A stretch of 64,000 nt of DNA from a bacterium (GTDB lineage: Bacteria; Auribacterota; Auribacteria; Auribacterales; Auribacteraceae): NCBI GenBank assembly GCA_018435605.1, contig JAHDNF010000013.1, positions 1 to 64,000 of the forward strand, read 5' to 3'. A model generated the notes under the pieces. The model searched no databases and was not told where the DNA came from. It was given only the letters and a program-made list of their open reading frames with translations. The position numbers and the translations under genes were made by a program. Shown here piece after piece: positions 20,154-29,669 of this stretch; the first letter of the stretch is position 1; the number at the start of each line of letters is the position of its first letter.

Positions 20154-20557
20154 CTATGCCTCCTGGCTGGTATATAAATCATTCTTCAAAAACACCATTC
20201 AAATCATATAAGACATATTATATTATGCTCTGCGTCCTAATTCAATCAAATAATTCCTGTTTTTGAGTTTTGCCGTAAAGTACGGTAAAATATTTTAGTT
20301 TACTTATGTTTAGACCGTTTGAAATTGTATTGGATTATGTTTATTTTTGCATGATATGAATTTTCGTGCAATGATTTTATAAGAAAAAACGAATCTATAC
20401 CGAGAATGTTATATGAGTTTTCTTTCCAGATATGCATAATTAACATAATGGTATTGCAAATTGATTGGAAGCGGTGAAAAGTATAAAAAAAAGTCGAAAC
20501 TCGTTGATATGTTAAGCTGATTTGCCATATTATAAAGAAAACTATGAAAATCAAAAA
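20154..20557. other. gene-free region upstream of small acidic protein gene
   Basis: About 400 A+T-rich bases between divergent genes. At 20268-20290 lies a hairpin (TTTTGCCGTA, 3-base loop, TACGGTAAAA; one G-U pair). A 84-codon frame on the minus strand here has no ribosome-binding site and low-complexity composition, so I do not call it a gene. Confidence 0.5.
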
Positions 20558-20574
20558 AGGCTGTTGAACAGCCT
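20551..20574 (-). terminator. minus-strand intrinsic terminator without an obvious gene
   Basis: Read on the minus strand: AGGCTGTTCAACAGCCT followed by TTTTTTGATTTT. This is a compact GC-rich hairpin with a U-tract, the form of a Rho-independent terminator. No minus-strand protein gene ends here; the next gene at higher coordinates (20700) runs the other way. Confidence 0.55.
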
Positions 20575-20699
20575 AACGGTAGTCATCTTATAACGTATCT
20601 TAGTGAAAATTTTTTTTATACAGCGACATGATTTTTAAAAGATTTGTATTCGATACGATATATTAATCGTCTAGCTATTTGAAGATGGAGGTTGTGCAG

Positions 20700-21314
20700 A
20701 TGACACAGCAATTTCGCAAGTGGGCAATAATAATTGTGGCTTCAGTATTGGTTATAACAGTATGGAGTATTCTTGCATGGAAGGTATTCCGTTTGTTTTT
20801 CGATGAGGATTACATAAAAGCCTCTCCAACCGGAAGGGTTCCGTTTAGTGTACAGGATTTAGATATACCTCCTGCGACACAAGCCATAGACAGCGTGATA
20901 GACACAGATAAAGTCGCCCAACACACAGCCGAAAGTGTCCGTAAGATTCAATATCTCACCGACCAGATAAATCAGCGAATCAAAGACAGTCATGGTGATA
21001 TCGATTCCTTTGCCGAATTATATTTAATGGATATTGAGGATGATACGGAAAAAAATCGCTATATTGTTACGGTAAAATGGCCGGAAATGTTGTCTGTAGA
21101 TTTATCTATTGAGGTTGATGAGTCTGAACTGAAACTCACATCTACACAATCCGCATCTTCTTCGACGGAATGGGATAATGTCGTTATTGATAAAAATTCT
21201 AAATCGATAAGTTTTAAGGGTGTAATAGATTTACCCGGTCCAGGTTTGAATGAAGGTACAACTTTTGTTATGGAAAACGGTATTTTGATGGTTTTCATAC
21301 CTAAAAAGCGGTAA
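20700..21314 (+). CDS. membrane-anchored Hsp20-like protein
   Basis: 204 residues. One N-terminal transmembrane segment (about residues 8-30) anchors a periplasmic or extracytoplasmic domain. The C-terminal about 95 residues have the Hsp20/alpha-crystallin layout, ending with FKGVIDLPGPGLNEG, then MENGILMVFIPKKR, the typical last strands of small heat-shock proteins. The IxI tail is absent. The start at 20700 is chosen over an upstream TTG because GGAGG (20687-20691) is 8 bases before it. Chaperone function is inferred. Confidence 0.65.
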   Translation: MTQQFRKWAIIIVASVLVITVWSILAWKVFRLFFDEDYIKASPTGRVPFSVQDLDIPPATQAIDSVIDTDKVAQHTAESVRKIQYLTDQINQRIKDSHGDIDSFAELYLMDIEDDTEKNRYIVTVKWPEMLSVDLSIEVDESELKLTSTQSASSSTEWDNVVIDKNSKSISFKGVIDLPGPGLNEGTTFVMENGILMVFIPKKR

Positions 21315-21458
21315 CTGACTGGATTAAAACTTCGCAGTTTGTGTATATTAAGGAGTCTGTGTAAATCAGCCGAAGAATTCTTTCATTGCGGCCTTCATCG
21401 GTTGCAAATATCTGGAAATGTTGATACTTACTTAAACACATACCTTATAAATTGAATT

Positions 21459-24400
21459 ATGACATATAATGCCCCTGAAAACTATGATTTCACCGAAATA
21501 GAGCGCTTGCGGCGTTTATCTATAACCGATGAACTTACCGGACTTTTAAATCGCCGTTATTTCTTTAATCGGCTGTCTCAGGAAATCAGTAAATCCAAGC
21601 GTAACAAGCGGCCTTTTTCGTTGCTGATTCTCGATGTAGACCATTTTAAAGAGATAAACGATACATACGGTCACCTCGAAGGTGATGAAGTTTTGCGTGT
21701 AGTGGCCAAGGTACTGCTTAAAAGTGTGCGTGAGATGGATGTTGTTACCCGTTATGCAGGGGATGAGTTTATAGCAATTCTGCCTGAATCCGACAGTGAA
21801 GATGCGTATCCGGTAGCCCAGAGAATTTTGGAAGAAACAAAGCAGTTGTCCTTTCTTGATCCGAAAGGAGGCGGTACGTTTACAGTTGGGGTTTCAGTAG
21901 GCATATCGACATTTCCAGATGACGGTGAAACTGCGACAGAATTGATAGAAACAGCTGATCACGGGCTTTACTCCGCGAAAAAAGCAGGCAGAAACAGGGT
22001 TTGTTTCGGGGACAGTTGCAAAGACAGTCCTATCACCGAAATAAGTTTTGATGGGAAGATATCTCACTTCATAGGCCGCAGTGATGAATTGCAGAGGCTT
22101 ATTGCCTTATATCGTACAGCCGCTGAATTTGGGCTTCAGGTATGTCTTATCAATGGCGAGGCCGGAGTAGGCAAGACCCGTCTTATACAGGAGTTGTACA
22201 ATTCCATAAAACAGGAAAACGTTCAATTTCTCCAGGGAGTTTGTTTCGATACCAGTATTCCTATGCCGTATCAGCCTATACGCGAGGCGTTGAGCAATTT
22301 TATAGAACGTGAGGAATATTATGGATACTCTATTTTGCGAACTCTGCCCGAATCGGCAAAAGTCGAGATACTCAAGGTCATACCCAGTTTAGACACAAAA
22401 CGGCTTGGCATTCAAAGCGCGATGATGCCAGATCCGGTTCAGGATGAATACCGTTTATTTGACGGTATTTATCAAATATTTAAAAAGATCGCCGCTAAAA
22501 GTCCTCTCGTTCTTTTCCTTGATGATATCCACTGGGCGGACACCGCGTCATTGGAGCTGTTTAGTTATCTTATAAGAAATGCCCGTGACAGCCATATATT
22601 GATCTGTCTGACATATCGTCCTGAAGAGGTGCTTGACGGTAATATCGAGCGTGGCGCCATGGCAAGTACCATTCATCGAATAAGCCGTTTGCTCAAAATA
22701 GAGAGATTCAATCTGATGCCTCTCGATAAAAAACATGTTGAAGAAATTCTCAATTCAATTTTTGCTCCTCACCGTTACCCAAAAGAACTGGTTGATCTGG
22801 TTTTCAGGGAAACCGAGGGAAATCCATTTTTCGTGGAAGAACTGCTTAAATCGCTTATAGAGAATAAAGTGATTGAATTTGTCGATAATGCCATAGTACT
22901 CAAACCAACCGAGTCTATCAATATGCCTTCGTCTATTCGCGATCTTGTTATAGACAGGATAGAAAAGTTGCCTTCAGAACTTCAGGAATTATTGCGTATA
23001 GCGGCTACGGTCGGGCAGGAATTTTCGTTGCGTTTATTGTCGGGTATAACCAACAAAAACGAAGGCCATATACAGGATATTCTCGATTGCGGTATGGACG
23101 CGAATATAATCAAAGAAGATTTTTCCACCAGTGAAGAGAAATTTTCGTTTACCCATTGCAAAACCCGTGAAGTGCTTTATTACAGCCTGCGGGAGAGCAA
23201 ACGCGAACGACTGCATTTGACAATAGCCAGAGCGCTGGAGAAGTTGTATGCAAATGACCTTGACGATCACTACGAGGATCTCGCCCAGCATTACTATTTA
23301 AGCCGTGATAAAGAAAAAGCGTTTGTCTATCTGTATAAGTGCGCCAAGAAAGTCAAAGCCTCATACGCTGTTTACGAAGCGATATCGTATTTTCTCAAAA
23401 CAGTTGAGTTATATGATCATTTTCCCGTTAATATCAAAGAAAAATATGCGGATGATTATACTGCCAGCGCTCTTTCGCTGGGTATGTTGCACAATATCAT
23501 AGGCGAATACGACAAAGCGCTGTACTGGCTCAATAAAGCAGGTAATCTGAATGAAAAGCTTTACGAAGTCGATTTGAATCTTGGCGAGGTATATGTCAAG
23601 AAAGGCAACTATGAAGAAGCGCTCGAACATTTCAAACGCGCCTTATTGAAAACCGATAGCGATCATACCCTTGCAAGCATAGAAACCAGCATGTCTTATG
23701 TATATTTCCGTATGAGTGATTTCAACGAGTCGGAACGTCTGGCCAAGAAGGCGATTCAGCGTCTTGAGGATAAAAGCATATCTTTAGTATCCGCAGAAGC
23801 ATATAAAAATCTTGGTACGGTTTATTACGCTAAAGGGCTTTTTGCGCCTGCGATTGGATATTATACTAAAAGTTTGGAAATATCGCTACAACTCAACGAC
23901 AAACGCGCTGTTGCGAATTCATATAATAATCTCGGCAGTGTCTATTACCGTCAGAACGATTATGAAAAGGCGATAGACCATCTGCATAAATGTTTGCGCA
24001 TTAGAGAAGAGATAGGCGACAAGTCGGGTATAGTCTATTCTTATAATAATATCGGTAACGTATATTACAACAGGTGTGAATACGAGAACGCGGAAAAGTA
24101 TTATACTCAATGCCTGAATATAAGTCAGGAAATCGGAGAGCAGGCGGCTATAACCGCGTCGTATAACAATATTGGCAACGTGTATCTTGCGAAAGAGGAG
24201 TTTGAGGAGGCGTTGGAGCATTACTATAACAGCCTTAAGATTAGTAAGAAAATCGGGGATAAGTCTGGTATTGCGCGTGCTTATAATGGGCTTGGAAATG
24301 TTTATTTCAATTTGAACGAATTTGATAAAGCGTATAAGTATCATGAGGATTGTTTAAAAGTCCGCAAGCAGATAGGCGATTATGCAGGTATGGCGTTTGC

Positions 24401-25070
24401 CAGTATCAATATGGCGTTTGCCAGTATTTCCATGGAAAAATTTGATATAGCCGAACGTCATTTTCTGGAGGGAAGCCGTCTCAAAGATGAGGCGGGCGAC
24501 GCTGAAGGCGCTATAACCTTTTGCAATCAGCTTATAAGGCTGTATATGTATCTTGGCAGGTATTCGAAAATAGAGAGTATGCTAGAAGCTAATTTAGATC
24601 GGGCGCAGAAGTTGAATTTAAGCGAACTGCTTGCCGAGATATGGGGTCTGTACGCTTTGTACTACATAAGTCAGGACGATATGGAATCCGCCAGAAAGTC
24701 GATCCAGTCGATGGAAAAATTCGCTTATGCGGAGAAATCGTCTATACCGGTATCGAATTTTATCAGCTATGTAAAAGGTAAGTTCTGTATGTCCAACGGT
24801 AGATATAAAAAAGCGTTGCCGCTGTTCGAAAGCGCTCTAAAATATCGTAGAATAAAAAAGAGTGATATTGAGTATGGGCTTATCATGCTGGATTATGTTA
24901 CCGCTCTGGTAAAATTGCAACGGTTCGAGGAGGCGGCGGAAAAGCTGACTTCTACGGAGGCGTTTTTTAAATCTATAGCGATTGACGAAGTCAAGAAACG
25001 CATGGATGAGTTGCGCGAAACAATATCAAAAACCCCCGGCGGCAGTATATTTGAAAGCGTTGACGACTAA
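21459..25070 (+). CDS. diguanylate cyclase-ATPase-TPR fusion protein
   Basis: 1203 residues, soluble. Residues 1-185: GGDEF domain with intact AGDEF (100-104) and DVDHFKEIND, so diguanylate cyclase activity is plausible. Residues about 205-560: AAA_16/MalT-like STAND ATPase with Walker A NGEAGVGKTR (232-241) and Walker B LFLDDIHWAD (about 352). Residues about 590-1190: tetratricopeptide repeats (repeated SYNNIGNVYY and A-x-NLG-x-VYY units). Similar ATPase-TPR tails occur on adenylate cyclases and Ser/Thr kinases; here they sit behind a GGDEF domain. Likely a signal-gated c-di-GMP synthase (inference). Confidence 0.88.
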   Translation: MTYNAPENYDFTEIERLRRLSITDELTGLLNRRYFFNRLSQEISKSKRNKRPFSLLILDVDHFKEINDTYGHLEGDEVLRVVAKVLLKSVREMDVVTRYAGDEFIAILPESDSEDAYPVAQRILEETKQLSFLDPKGGGTFTVGVSVGISTFPDDGETATELIETADHGLYSAKKAGRNRVCFGDSCKDSPITEISFDGKISHFIGRSDELQRLIALYRTAAEFGLQVCLINGEAGVGKTRLIQELYNSIKQENVQFLQGVCFDTSIPMPYQPIREALSNFIEREEYYGYSILRTLPESAKVEILKVIPSLDTKRLGIQSAMMPDPVQDEYRLFDGIYQIFKKIAAKSPLVLFLDDIHWADTASLELFSYLIRNARDSHILICLTYRPEEVLDGNIERGAMASTIHRISRLLKIERFNLMPLDKKHVEEILNSIFAPHRYPKELVDLVFRETEGNPFFVEELLKSLIENKVIEFVDNAIVLKPTESINMPSSIRDLVIDRIEKLPSELQELLRIAATVGQEFSLRLLSGITNKNEGHIQDILDCGMDANIIKEDFSTSEEKFSFTHCKTREVLYYSLRESKRERLHLTIARALEKLYANDLDDHYEDLAQHYYLSRDKEKAFVYLYKCAKKVKASYAVYEAISYFLKTVELYDHFPVNIKEKYADDYTASALSLGMLHNIIGEYDKALYWLNKAGNLNEKLYEVDLNLGEVYVKKGNYEEALEHFKRALLKTDSDHTLASIETSMSYVYFRMSDFNESERLAKKAIQRLEDKSISLVSAEAYKNLGTVYYAKGLFAPAIGYYTKSLEISLQLNDKRAVANSYNNLGSVYYRQNDYEKAIDHLHKCLRIREEIGDKSGIVYSYNNIGNVYYNRCEYENAEKYYTQCLNISQEIGEQAAITASYNNIGNVYLAKEEFEEALEHYYNSLKISKKIGDKSGIARAYNGLGNVYFNLNEFDKAYKYHEDCLKVRKQIGDYAGMAFASINMAFASISMEKFDIAERHFLEGSRLKDEAGDAEGAITFCNQLIRLYMYLGRYSKIESMLEANLDRAQKLNLSELLAEIWGLYALYYISQDDMESARKSIQSMEKFAYAEKSSIPVSNFISYVKGKFCMSNGRYKKALPLFESALKYRRIKKSDIEYGLIMLDYVTALVKLQRFEEAAEKLTSTEAFFKSIAIDEVKKRMDELRETISKTPGGSIFESVDD

Positions 25071-25087
25071 GATATCGTGTAACGGCG

Positions 25088-25783
25088 TCAGGGCAGTACT
25101 TGAAGATTTTTAAGGGCGTTATGCGCCGCGTCGATGCTGGCTTTTTTCTTGCTGGAAGCACTGCCTGTACCTAGCATAGTATCATCGATATGCACTTCAA
25201 TAGTGTATATACGTTGATGAGGAGGGCCGGCAATCGATTTTGTATGGTATTTTGGAAGCCCTGAAAAATGTTTGTGGCAATAGTTCTGCAGTGCGTTTTT
25301 TACATTATGTTCAGTGACACAGGCGTCAAGCGTATCGAGATTCGGTCGGATCAACGGCCACAGAAAGGAATGTGCGGCCTGATACCCGCCGTCGAGGAAA
25401 ACGGCTCCGACTATAGCCTCAAAAGTATTGCACAGCAATGTCTGGCGCATGCGTCCGCCTGTTTTTTCTTCACCGATACCCAAATACAAAACATTGCCCA
25501 GATTTATTTGTTCGGCCAATTGCGATAGCATTTTAGCGCTCACCAGATATGATTTGATCAACGAAAGCTGTCCTTCCGAGTATTCTGGGAATATGCGAAA
25601 CAGTTCTTCGGCAACACACGACCCGATAATTGCATCGCCTAGAAACTCAAGGCGTTCGTTGTCAGGGCAATGGTTTGCCTGTTCGCTTGCATATGAGCGA
25701 TGTGTCAGCGCCTGAACAAGCAATTCGCGGTTGGTGAATCTATAGGATATCGATTCGATAAATTCGTTGATTCCGCGTTCCAT
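25088..25783 (-). CDS. rnc: ribonuclease III
   Basis: Double-strand-specific endoribonuclease for rRNA and mRNA processing. Catalytic signature NERLEFLGDAI at residues 42-52, second metal-ligand segment NTFEAIVGAVFLDGG (about 118-132), and a double-stranded RNA-binding domain in the last 75 residues (SKKKASIDAAHNAL). 231 residues, normal length. It lies 30 bases after the HEAT-repeat gene and is probably the third gene of that operon. Confidence 0.95.
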   Translation of the reverse strand: MERGINEFIESISYRFTNRELLVQALTHRSYASEQANHCPDNERLEFLGDAIIGSCVAEELFRIFPEYSEGQLSLIKSYLVSAKMLSQLAEQINLGNVLYLGIGEEKTGGRMRQTLLCNTFEAIVGAVFLDGGYQAAHSFLWPLIRPNLDTLDACVTEHNVKNALQNYCHKHFSGLPKYHTKSIAGPPHQRIYTIEVHIDDTMLGTGSASSKKKASIDAAHNALKNLQVLP

Positions 25784-25813
25784 ATATTTTGTCTCTGAGA
25801 TGGATTGAAGTCT

Positions 25814-26494
25814 TTATTGCGCCGTGCCTTTTTTTATATCTTTTAGTATCTTGCCTCGGGTGTACCACCAGTTGACGATATTGTCAGCCGGTTCATTACT
25901 TGCGCCAACAGGAAAATACCGGAAAATCAACGATTCTTTAGATATGTCTTCTAAGGCGAGCAATGCCGACAGCTTGACTTCCCTTGATTCGTCGTTCGCA
26001 AGGAACACCAGATTCTTGACGATATCAGGATTTTCCGAACTAGCGAGCAAATCGAGCGTCAGTTTGCGTGTCCACGGATCGTGGGATTCTAGATTTTTGA
26101 TCAAAATGGGAGTGAGTTTTTCATCTGTTACGCGAGTTAATTCTTCGTATGCCCGTATTGATACTGCGGTATGGTTATCTGTAAGTGACTCGGCAAGTAG
26201 CGCATAGGCGTCTTCATGCTTGATTGCGGCGAGATTTTTAACCGCCTCGTATCGTTTTATCCAATCATTTTGCCGAAGCGCATTTTTATTCTTTTTAATT
26301 TTAGCAGGCACAGGGTTAAACATCGAGGCAATTCCGGACGGAATATCGACAGCCACAAATTGTATTGCCGCCGCGGGAACAAAAAATATTTTTTCGAGTA
26401 TATTGTATCCTTCTTTTGGATAAGCGCCGCAATTTTGCGATAATCCTGACATTATTAGTGAAAAAGTGAAAATTAAACTGATTCGAGATTTCAT
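25814..26494 (-). CDS. secreted HEAT-repeat protein
   Basis: 226 residues with an N-terminal signal peptide (hydrophobic to about residue 24, cleavage near CGA) and HEAT/Armadillo-type helical repeats (about 75-195: DAYALLAESLTDNHTAVSIR, DPWTRKLTLDLLASS, SREVKLSALLALEDIS). Such repeats mediate protein contacts. Its start codon overlaps the stop of the upstream TPR lipoprotein gene by 4 bases, so the two scaffold-like proteins are probably made together. Role unknown. Confidence 0.75.
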   Translation of the reverse strand: MKSRISLIFTFSLIMSGLSQNCGAYPKEGYNILEKIFFVPAAAIQFVAVDIPSGIASMFNPVPAKIKKNKNALRQNDWIKRYEAVKNLAAIKHEDAYALLAESLTDNHTAVSIRAYEELTRVTDEKLTPILIKNLESHDPWTRKLTLDLLASSENPDIVKNLVFLANDESREVKLSALLALEDISKESLIFRYFPVGASNEPADNIVNWWYTRGKILKDIKKGTAQ

Positions 26495-27138
26495 AGATTT
26501 TTCTCTCTTTCTATAAATTCAAGTTCTTTGATTCTGCGTTCTATTATAGGTTTTCTGTAATGCAATTCTGCATTGTACTGGGCGTGTTTAAGGTATAATT
26601 TATAATGATAAATGGCATTTCTCGGATCGATAAACTTTTCGTCGTATAAAAGAGCCAAGTTGTAATTGGTATCGGGATCGTTGGGTATTTTTGTGAGTAT
26701 TTTTTCATATTTTCGTTTGGCATGCGCATAATTGTTTGTTTTTTCGTCTATAACGGCAAGATTGAATAGCGTAGGTATATGGTTGGGATTCTGTTCTATC
26801 ACGTTATTATAGAAAATTTTTGCTTCTTCAAACAGTTTTTGCCGTCCGTAAGTCAACCCCATGAGATAGTTAGCTTCTATTGAATCGGAGTTTACATTCA
26901 GTGTGCGCGATAACAAACTTCGTGCTTCGATATACTGTTCGTTGCGGATATATGCGCTGATAAGCCGGTATTGTAGTTCTTCGTTATTCGGTTCAAGCGC
27001 GTAGGCCTGTTCCATAGCGCGTACAGTAGATAGCGCAACCGGCTGATTTAGGTTTGATTTCGTTTGTTGTTGCGCACATCCGGCAAGTATGCAGGTCAAA
27101 GTGCAATAAAAAAATAAACAAAAAAAATACGGTTTCAT
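26491..27138 (-). CDS. TPR-containing lipoprotein
   Basis: 215 residues. Signal peptide with lipobox ILAGC (Cys at about 21) then three to four tetratricopeptide repeats (about 50-190: YLMGLTYGRQKLFEEAKIFY, DPDTNYNLALLYDEKF). Resembles PilF/NlpI-type TPR lipoproteins of the outer membrane in layout only. First gene of a TPR-HEAT-rnc operon (4-base overlap). Confidence 0.8.
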   Translation of the reverse strand: MKPYFFCLFFYCTLTCILAGCAQQQTKSNLNQPVALSTVRAMEQAYALEPNNEELQYRLISAYIRNEQYIEARSLLSRTLNVNSDSIEANYLMGLTYGRQKLFEEAKIFYNNVIEQNPNHIPTLFNLAVIDEKTNNYAHAKRKYEKILTKIPNDPDTNYNLALLYDEKFIDPRNAIYHYKLYLKHAQYNAELHYRKPIIERRIKELEFIEREKNL

Positions 27139-27488
27139 AGGCAGACACTCAACAATTTGTATTATCTAAAAATTTATTTAGAAGTAATGTCGTATGGACA
27201 AAATATATCACCTTTTACCTTAGATATACCATCGTTTAAAAGGACTTTCTTTTGTAAAACATCAAATATATATTTGCCATTAGAAGTACTGTGGCTATAA
27301 GAAGATATTAAATAAAACCTAATTCCCGTTGATTTAAATATTTTTTTATTATATTTCAGAATATAAGAATTAATCAACAAAAAAGCTCTGTTCCGGATGG
27401 AATGGACAAGAACTAATCTATTTGAAAAAGTTTTTAAATTCGTATAAAATTTGGTTTTTATAAAAATTTTTGTTGGAGATGATTCATT
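27139..27488. other. A+T-rich gene-free spacer
   Basis: Separates the divergent TPR lipoprotein and membrane glycosyltransferase genes. A minus-strand frame of 113 codons spans most of it and overlaps the start of the next gene; it has low-complexity, A+T-driven composition and no site, so I treat it as spurious. I see no clear regulatory motif. Confidence 0.4.
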
Positions 27489-29108
27489 GTGTGTACGATT
27501 ATAAACAAACTGCATTACGCAATATTGACCGTATTGCTTACGGTATTCGCTGTGCTTTTATTGTACAATAGTTGGCTTGGCGATGATGCGTATATTACAT
27601 TTCGGACAGTAGATAATTTTCTGAATGGGTATGGATTGCGATGGAATCCGGCTGAGCGGGTTCAGGTCTATACACATCCGTTGTGGTTGTTTATTCTGAT
27701 TGCTGTAGAATTTTTTGTGCGGAACATTTTTTACACCGCTCATGGTGTATCTTTTGTGATTTCATTGTCTGCTTTGGCGATATTTTCATTTTGCTGTGCA
27801 CCGTCATATTGTGCCGCATTGATTGGGCTGACAGCTTTGATGATGTCTAACGCTTTTGCGGAATATTGCTCGTCTGGTCTTGAAAATCCGATGAGTTATC
27901 TGTTGTCGGTTTTATTTTTTTGTATTTATTTTAAAGATGACAAATCTGGAAAAAGTATTTTTTATTTGTCTTTGCTCGCATCGCTTGCTATTGTCAACAG
28001 GATGGATATGCTTCTGCTATTTGCGCCTGCCGTTGTGTTTTGTTTGTTCCGTGACTTTTCATCAAAGAAACTTTTTTTCTGTTTCTTAGGATTTATTCCG
28101 TTTATTCTCTGGGAGGGTTTTGCTTTGGTGTATTATGGTTTTCCCTTTCCAAATACGGCTTATGCAAAACTCGGTGCCGGGATTCCTGCAGGAGAATTGT
28201 TTATCAAGGCACGGCAGTATTATAATCATTCGTTTCATAAAGATCCGATCACTCTTATTCTTATAGGTTGCGCGCTATCTGGTTCAATTACATTTTACCA
28301 AAGGAAGCTGGTGCCGTTGGCAATAGGGATTGCCCTATATATGCTTTATATTGTCAAGATTGGCGGTTGTTTTATGAGTGGGCGTTTTTTTAGTGTGCCA
28401 TTCTTCTGGGCAGTTGTTTTATTAATTCATACTGTGGATAAGTATCTGAGAAAATCGTTGATTTTCGTTCTCTGTGTACTGTGTATTGTTGTGCTGGGGT
28501 TCTGTTCGCCGACAAATACATTGTTCAAAGGGCGGTCATACGGATTGTCCGATCATTATAAGAATCTTTCAATGGATGAGCATGGTATAGAGGACGAGCA
28601 ATTGTGTTACTATCAATCGACCGGCTTGATGGTGCTGAAAAGCGATATAGCCCCTCCGTATCCGCTCATTTTCTCTCATCGGGATTTAAAACAGATGGGG
28701 CTTGCATTGAAGGCTCAAGCCCCGACGGTTGCTGTTCGTTATGCTGTCGGGATAGTAGGCTATTATGCTGGCCCGCAGGTGTATATTGTTGATATTTACG
28801 CTTTGGTTGATCCGTTATTGGCAAGATTGCCTATGCTTGAGGCGGAAGAGTGGAGAATAGGTCATGTGATAAGAGTTGTTCCCGGTGGTTATCTTGAAAG
28901 CCTTGAGTCTGGTAAAAATCTGATACGCGATCATGTGCTTTGGAAATATTACAATGAGTTGGCACTGGTTACTCGTGGGGCGATATTTGATATGCAACGT
29001 TTGAAAACGATTGTGAAGCTGAATTGCGGCAAGAGTGAAAAATTTCAGAAATATCTGGAAAAATTCAAGAATCCACCTAACCTTGAGCACGAAAAAATTG
29101 TAGATTAG
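27489..29108 (+). CDS. AftB-like (GT89-type) polytopic membrane glycosyltransferase
   Basis: 539 residues with about ten membrane segments in the first 350 residues and a soluble C-terminal part. The loop after the first helix reads LGDDAYITFRTVDNFLNGYG then WNPAERVQVYTHPLW, which is the DDA...ERV.YTHPLW pattern of GT-C enzymes of the AftB arabinofuranosyltransferase type that use polyprenyl-linked sugars. The conserved paired Asp is the expected catalytic site. GTG start with GGAGAT upstream. Sugar and acceptor not predictable; the gene is not next to other glycan genes. Confidence 0.7.
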   Translation: MCTIINKLHYAILTVLLTVFAVLLLYNSWLGDDAYITFRTVDNFLNGYGLRWNPAERVQVYTHPLWLFILIAVEFFVRNIFYTAHGVSFVISLSALAIFSFCCAPSYCAALIGLTALMMSNAFAEYCSSGLENPMSYLLSVLFFCIYFKDDKSGKSIFYLSLLASLAIVNRMDMLLLFAPAVVFCLFRDFSSKKLFFCFLGFIPFILWEGFALVYYGFPFPNTAYAKLGAGIPAGELFIKARQYYNHSFHKDPITLILIGCALSGSITFYQRKLVPLAIGIALYMLYIVKIGGCFMSGRFFSVPFFWAVVLLIHTVDKYLRKSLIFVLCVLCIVVLGFCSPTNTLFKGRSYGLSDHYKNLSMDEHGIEDEQLCYYQSTGLMVLKSDIAPPYPLIFSHRDLKQMGLALKAQAPTVAVRYAVGIVGYYAGPQVYIVDIYALVDPLLARLPMLEAEEWRIGHVIRVVPGGYLESLESGKNLIRDHVLWKYYNELALVTRGAIFDMQRLKTIVKLNCGKSEKFQKYLEKFKNPPNLEHEKIVD

Positions 29109-29451
29109 TATCCGTCCCATACCGAAGTAACCTGAGTTAAATGAATCTTGATATCTGCCGTATTACACTTCCCTTGAGCAATCGAATAGCGAGTCTGTTA
29201 AAAATCGTTATACACCAAGTCATAAGCTAACCCCAGAGCCTTTTAGATCGCTCGGAGTATTCGTTCTAAAAACAGCATACGCCGAAGGGATGGTATGAGT
29301 TTTTTACTAAACTACTCTATGATAACGAGAAAAGCTATTTCAATATTACTATAACCAGTTGAATTTGTTCGAACTCAGCTATTCTTCGAGGATTTAATCA
29401 CTATGAAACCATTAAAAAACGTGGATATTCAGTCAGTCGCAAAGCGATGTG
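29109..29451. other. gene-free region
   Basis: About 340 bases downstream of the membrane glycosyltransferase. No frame of useful length on either strand, no clear terminator; I see nothing assignable. Confidence 0.4.
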
Positions 29452-29480
29452 TTGACAAATAAATATAGTCATGCTATATC
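29452..29480 (+). promoter_or_regulatory. sigma-70-type promoter for the large surface protein
   Basis: TTGACA (29452-29457), 17-base spacer, TATATC (29475-29480) with an extended -10 TG (TGC before TATATC). The predicted transcript has a leader of about 180 bases before the ATG at 29670; the G-rich stretch at about 29570-29610 of this leader may fold, but I match it to no riboswitch class. Confidence 0.6.
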
Positions 29481-29669
29481 TTTATAAGAGATATTATTTT
29501 ATTTATTTTGCTTGCTTGTATTATTGAAGTTCTTATAACGGAACATCTGGGAAAATTAAAGATTGTAGTCGTGGGCAAGGTAGCGACGCGGCGGGTGGAT
29601 AATACACGGCTTTACAGTAAATTTTTCAGCATCTCCTAAAACAATTTTAAAATGGATTGGGATTATTTT

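Noticed and set aside
20300-20554. 84-codon minus-strand frame
   Set aside because: Low-complexity hydrophobic and aromatic run, no site, begins right after a terminator.
27174-27515. 113-codon minus-strand frame
   Set aside because: A+T-driven composition, no ribosome-binding site, overlaps the start of the membrane glycosyltransferase.
29560-29640. c-di-GMP (GEMM) or other riboswitch in the leader of the 29670 gene
   Set aside because: G-rich and possibly structured, but the conserved GEMM bases and pairing pattern are not found.
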